From: Cunninghamia lanceolata
Lineage: Eukaryota > Streptophyta > Pinopsida > Cupressales > Cupressaceae
Reading direction: 5' to 3'
Length of the DNA stretch: 64,000 nt
Assembly (NCBI GenBank): GCA_027924645.1
Contig: BSBN01000242.1
Span: 4,030,001 to 4,094,000, forward strand
The translations under genes and the position numbers were made by a program. Numbering within the stretch: position 1 is the first letter of the stretch; each line of letters begins with the position of its first letter. The notes under the pieces are model-generated. The model was not told where the DNA came from. It did no database searches and worked only from the letters and a program-made list of their open reading frames with translations. Below are positions 59,140 through 64,000 of this stretch, piece by piece.

Positions 59140-59930
59140 AGGATCGAATAATCCCACATGCACCCCGCGGCAACCCTCTTAACACTTTATATACTAGGTC
59201 ACGAGCATATATGATGTCGGTGCTTTTGCTCCCGACGACACTAGTATAAGCCTCATCATCCTCCAGCAACATGATATCCGGATGCACAAAAAATCACCCT
59301 GACATCAGCATCATCACCCTGATATGTCAGCATCACCCGTCTGCATACTGCGCACCTCCTCATATCCGGATGACATCATCATCATATTCCCAACATTGGG
59401 GGATCTTCATAAGATGACTTAGTGTTAGAAATATGACCCCTCAGACCTTGATGACGTCACCACCACATGTCGGCATCAAGATGATATTCAGAAGATAACC
59501 AGATATTTAGAAATATCATCCTGATGCACAAATATCATGCTACACTGTAGCTTCACTATAAGATCGGGGCGATATATGAAGATGACGAATATTTGAAATG
59601 ATCACCCCCTCCTTCGGAAATATCATGAGAAGTGATAAAACAACATCAGGATAATCTTAACCAAGATCACCTGATCCTTAAATATGATAACCCCGATGAA
59701 TATCGGGTCATACTTAGAACCTTGCAGCATCATCATCAGGATGATCTTAACTAAGATCACCCGATGTTAAAAGATCACCCCGGCGAAAGATCATGCTAAC
59801 AGAAAATATGATGACCCTCGCAAGCGACATCAGGGCGATGCCTGGAAATATGATGATGATGATGACCTCCTCCAAAGAAAATATGATGCTGATGCTGAAA
59901 CATGCTAAGGAGGTCTAACACTTAGGAAAT
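59140..59930. other. ATC/GAT-rich, GC-richer non-coding tract
   Basis: It is dense in atcatc, gatgat, catcaccctgat and gatcaccc words on the plus strand. Two near-identical palindromic words occur: atcttaaccaagatcacctg (59653) and gatcttaactaagatcaccc (59742). A cAMP-response-type palindrome, gatgacgtcacc, lies at 59451. It looks like an old degenerate simple or tandem repeat and not a gene. Confidence 0.5.
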
Positions 59931-61626
59931 TTTTTTGGATATTTAGGGAAGGAGCCAGGCTAAAAACCTTGAACATAAATTATCACCAACAGTGTCAAAA
60001 GTGTCAAAATCGGTAAATTAGTGTGGTGATAATGTCGACATGGAGTTAGAATTGTGTTAGGATGTAATGTTAGGTGTGATGTTAGGATGTGGTGAAATTT
60101 AAGTCTTTACAAGGGGTTTCTTAGGTGAAAAATGTGCAATGTGTTTCATTGTGTTTGCTTGCATTTTTATAGTAGTGTTTGAGCATAGATTCGTTTCAAT
60201 TTACATTGAAAATAATTTAGTTTTTTGTATTTCAATAATTGAATATTTCAAAACCACAATTTAGTTTTTGCAACAATTGCAAATCAATAGTGGTGACACT
60301 AGTACAAAAAAAGTAAGAAATAGATGAAAGACTAGTAAGGTGAGAACTAGTCATGACACTAGAAGAAGAAACATGAGAAGTAGATACACCCTATACAAAT
60401 AAACCAACACAAAGCGATGATTTAACACAAGTAATCAATGAGCGCTGTGTTAAAGAGTTGTGACTATAGATCTAAACCATGTGCATGGATCTAAACATAG
60501 TATGGAACCTGAACCTCATTGATTTCGGTGTCTAAAAATTATTTTCCTTGATGTATGCTTCCTACATCTATAGGGGAGTGGTGTCAATAGATAACATTTA
60601 GGGCTTTTTAAGCAAGGATTGTCCTGCTTTGGTCAGACCCTTCTTACCAAGTCACTGGTACAAAATAATGTTTAAAGGCAACATACAAGCATAAAATAAT
60701 GCCTAAGCATAAAGCAATACCTAATTTTTTTAAAGGCTCACAAAGAGCCCATCAAGGATCAAGTCTTATTAAATATAGGCTCACCCCACTAAAGCTACAA
60801 GAGAGAAATAGATTGAACTTGAAATTTAAAAAAAAATTGATGTTATTGGATTTTCTTCCTCAAATATAAAGTAAAATGGAAAACTTATATGAACTGCAAA
60901 ATATTCTTACCATATGAAAATATAATAAAGCCTCTCTTCTCAAATTATCTTTTAAAATAAAAATTATAAAACATAATATACTTAATTAAGATAGAAAAAA
61001 TTAATCAAAATATAAATATCATATATTTTTATGAATAAAACACAAGATCTTCCCAATAAATCTCCTCAAAGCTGCATACATTTTCTTTTTCTTTGAATAC
61101 TAATAAGACACCTTTACAATAAAGGAGATGGACACTAACATTAAAACCCTTAAAAAACCTATTTCCTATACGCGCATAAAAAACGAAAAATGAGAAAGGT
61201 AATTAGTTTGTTGGCCTAGAAAAAACTAAATAGGCCGCAACTAAATTTTAAGATTAAAATTTTAAAAGTAAGGAAGAACATTCTCATTTGAAGTCTAAGC
61301 AATGCTCCATGTTGGAAGAAAAAGTTTGTCCAGCAGATTTCATGGGGGAATGATATAGATTCTTCTACAGATTAACACGTGTACGACAACATCAACTCTT
61401 TATACGAACTTAAATGACAGTGCCGCAAAACATGTTATAGATCATATTTTTGTAGAGATCACGTCGGTTTGAATTTCCGTGCAAACATTTGAAAAGAAAT
61501 TTAAATACAGTTAAATTATGAGAGCATTTAATAAACCATTTAAAGGACTCAGATTGTCTCAATTTCTGCTCTGCAATAGCCTACTTGAAACTCTATTACA
61601 GTCGTTCAAAGTAACAGCTCTAACAT
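59931..61626. other. Intergenic region downstream of the NLR gene
   Basis: AT-rich, with no supported gene. Because the NLR gene is on the minus strand, the higher-coordinate part (about 61300-61626) would be its 3' flank. Confidence 0.4.
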
Positions 61627-64000
61627 TTAAAGGAGGTAGCCGTCCCTGAATATTAGTCCTTCAAAATACTTCCATCCGGCCACACCTTTCCAAGTTCGAA
61701 GTGCCTCGGCGGTGACAAGTTTTGGCAATAGTAGGGGGAGGTTCTTTAAGCTAGGCCACCCTTACAAGACCAAGCCCTGAAACTGTGGCAGGTTGTCAAT
61801 GGTATCAGGCAAGTTCAAGTGCTGCAGCTGTGACAGGTTGCCAATGGTATCAGGGAGCTTATTTAACCCCAACACCCTTCCAAGTCCAAGTGCTGCAGCT
61901 GTGACAGGTTGTCAATGGTATCAGGAAGGTTCTTTAACACCACACACCCTGTCAAGTTCAAGTGCTGCAGCTGTGACAGGTTGCCAATGGTATCAGGGAG
62001 CTTATTTAACCCCGAACACTCTTTCAAGTCCAAGTGCTGCAGCTGTGACAGGTTGCCAATGGTATCAGGGAGCTTATTTAACATCTTACACCATCCCAAG
62101 TCCAAGTGCTGCAGCTGTGACAGGTTGCCAATGGTATCAGGGAGCTTATTTAACATCTTACACCATCCCAAGTCCAAGTGCTGCAGCTGTGACAGGTTGC
62201 CAATGGTATCAGGGAGCTTATTTAACCCCGAACACTCTTTCAAGTCCAAGTGCTGCAGCTGTGACAGGTTGCCAATGGTATCAGGGAGCTTATTTAACAT
62301 CTCACACCATCCCAAGTCCAAGTGCTGCAGCTGTGACAGGTTGCCAATGGTATCAGGGAGCTTATTTAACATCCTACACCATCCCAAGTCCAAGTGCTGC
62401 AGCTGTGACAGGTTGCCAATGGTATCAGGGAGCTTATTTAACATCTTACACCATCCCAAGTCCAAGTGCTGCAGCTGTGACAGGTTGCCAATGGTATCAG
62501 GGAGCTTATTTAAACAGTAACACCAATGCAAGTTCAAGTGCTGCAGCTGTGACAGGTTGCCAATGGTATCAGGAAGGTTCTCTAACACATAACACCCATG
62601 CAAGTTCAAGTGCTGCAGCTGTGACAGGTTGCCAATGGTATCAGGGAGCTTATTTAAACATAAACACCCTTCCAAGCCCAAGTGCTGCAGCTGTGACAGA
62701 TTGCCAATGGTATCAGGGAGCTTATTTAAGTTCAAACAGCTTCCCAAGTCCAAGTGCTGCAGCTGTGACAGGTTGCCAATGGTATCAGGGAGGCTATTTA
62801 AGATATAACGCGATGCCACGACCACGACCAATTGCTGCGGCTGTATATTAGAAAGTGAAAATACGGATGAGAGAAATCTGGAGTTGCCCAAGATATCGGT
62901 TAAAGAGTTGTCAACTAGTTGCATAATCTTCAGTTGCCCGACGTTGCCCACAAATCTGGAGTGACTTGGCATCCTTAGTGTTGTAATCATCTTACTTATT
63001 GCTGTTTGCTTCCAAAATGGAGTCATAGTGTGACAATTTTCCAACCTTAACCATATCAAACTTTGAGGAAGCCTGACAAGCGTGTTTTCTGTTATGCCAA
63101 ACACATTCTGCAAATGAAGATAGCGAAGACCAGGTTTGCACAGCATTTCTAGCCTTCGTAGATTGCCACCATTGAGCCGAAGGCGAGAGATGTCGTTGGA
63201 GATGACGTTGGAGATGTCGAGAGATGTCTCCCATAGTCGGGTACCCGACTTTTCTTTTTCAGCAATGCTCCGCCCCATATCACGCAAATGGTCATGCATA
63301 TGAAATACACCTTCATCATCAATCTTTATCAGCAACTTCATCGAAAGATTATTTACAGCAGTGTGTACCTTCTTATACAAAGATTTCCAGAAAATAATGG
63401 GAAATCTTTTGTGTTCTCCAAGGAAGAAGCAAGCAATGTCGACAAATATTTCTTTTTCTTCCTGAGTAAGACCACTATAACTGATGTAAAGTCTTTCATA
63501 AATCCCTTGGTTGAGAGTAATGTTATGAAGAGCTTCAATCCAGCAATCTGTGTCATCTTCCTTATCATATAAGGAAGATCCAATCACTTCCAATGAAAGA
63601 GGATGCCCTTTACAAGCTTCCACTATCTTTATGGACAGATCTTGGTATCTGGGACTCGGAGATTCTCTAAGAAAAGCGTGCCAACTAAATAACTGGAGAC
63701 CTTCTTTTATTTCCAATCCACTCATCTCATGGATGCATTCGGATGAGACCCTAGCAACTTTGAGAATATGTTTGTCTCTAGAAGTAATTATAACTCTGCT
63801 GCCTGGGCCCAGCCAATCCCCAACCAAAGCATTCAATTGAACAAGAGCATCCACGTCATCCAAAATAAGCAACACACGCTTTCCTCCCAAGCGATTTCTG
63901 AACAAAGATATGCCAGCATCAACACTGTCTACTTTTTCATCACAGTTGCATAAATTTTTGAGAATTTGTTTCTGCAATTTTTTAAGGCCTGTGGCCTCTT
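61627..64000 (-). CDS. TIR-NB-LRR-type (TNL) disease-resistance protein, 3' part; C-terminal tail disrupted
   Basis: The frame is open from the window edge to TAA at 61863-61865 (at least 711 codons); the TIR domain and P-loop lie beyond 64000. Counting from the Leu codon at 63977, the NB-ARC part shows kinase-2 KRVLLILDDVD (33-43), RNBS-B GSRVIITSRDKHIL (59-72), GLPL-like CKGHPLSLEVIGSSL (122-136), the TNL-type RNBS-D EIFVDIACFF (176-185), and MHD as HMHDHLRDMG (226-235). A linker leads to thirteen 24-residue LRRs from residue 396. This family senses pathogen effectors in the cytosol and triggers cell death through NADase activity of the TIR domain. Compared with sister repeats, one base is missing near 61870, causing the stop. 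In the other frame the LRRs continue to a TAA at 61762-61764, then SLKNLPLLLPKLVTAEALRT to a stop at 61627. The gene may be C-terminally truncated or a recent pseudogene. Confidence 0.85.
61866..62792 (-). repeat. Thirteen tandem 72-bp LRR units
   Basis: Each unit encodes LPDTIGNLSQLQHL plus a variable LDLGWCKMLNK-type end. The first 14 residues are identical in twelve of the thirteen units (the last has TIDNL). Variation is limited to about nine residues, on the face around the conserved Cys (GSCLN, EGCLC, HGCYV, HWCYC, GWCKM, GWCRM, GWCEM, KECSG, TGCVV, EGCWG). A shortened unit, with about 9 residues missing, follows downstream near 61800. Such homogeneity points to recent unequal exchange. 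Confidence 0.92.

Noticed and set aside
61909..62520. 203-codon Cys/Lys-rich plus-strand frame (KSKCCSCDRLPMVSGSLFN repeats)
   Set aside because: Another frame of the same LRR-array antisense strand; its regular Cys pattern is a by-product of the repeat.
61793..62851. 352-codon plus-strand frame as a protein-coding gene
   Set aside because: It is the exact antisense of the LRR array. The 72-bp unit keeps the opposite strand open automatically, and the translation has no family resemblance. Kept only as a low-interest transcription question.

Overview
This window is a piece of a large, AT-rich, repeat-dominated plant nuclear genome. Ty1/copia, Ty3/gypsy and L1-type retroelements fill most of it, and one TIR-NB-LRR-type resistance gene sits at the right edge. 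The very homogeneous 'LPDTIGNLSQLQHLDL' LRRs, the decayed and deeply nested long-LTR elements, and a gypsy element with an extra RNase H suggest a gymnosperm (conifer-like) genome. That placement is an inference and not proven by the sequence.

Left part (1-41961): a nested retrotransposon stack. The oldest visible layer (E) is a plus-strand, Sirevirus-like copia element. Its gag zinc-knuckle remnant is at about 2150-2828, a long non-pol coiled-coil ORF is at 3272-39708 in three pieces, a multiple polypurine-tract block is at about 39850-40027, and its 3' LTR is at 40028-41961. E was cut by A, a plus-strand Ty3/gypsy element (4604-34316, TSD ccctc). The 5' LTR of A was cut by B, a minus-strand non-coding giant-LTR element (5458-23531, TSD atatt). 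The left LTR of B was cut by C, a minus-strand Sirevirus-like copia element (8967-16313, TSD gattt). Element D (35760-39050), with 412-bp terminal inverted repeats, sits in the E ORF as well. A further minus-strand element probably occupies 1 to about 2140.

Middle (41962-55821): about 1.2 kb of unassigned sequence is followed by G, a second long unrecognised, stop-riddled plus-strand ORF (43210-47278) with acidic and coiled-coil parts. Then come a degenerate tandem repeat (48885-49495) and a decayed L1-type LINE (about 49575-55821) with ORF1 zinc knuckle, endonuclease, RT and RNase H.

Right part (55822-64000): AT-rich intergenic DNA with a tandem duplication and a hairpin-rich cluster near 56.1-56.5 kb, then a GC-richer ATC/GAT-rich tract near 59.2-59.9 kb. 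Last is the minus-strand 3' part of a TNL-type NLR gene (61627-64000; the 5' part lies beyond the window) with thirteen nearly identical 72-bp LRR units and a disrupted C-terminal tail.

The coding parts of the retroelements are all broken by stops and frameshifts. The NLR frame is open from the window edge for more than 700 codons and is the only gene here that looks plausibly functional. I found no bacterial-type features, CRISPR arrays, tRNA or rRNA genes.
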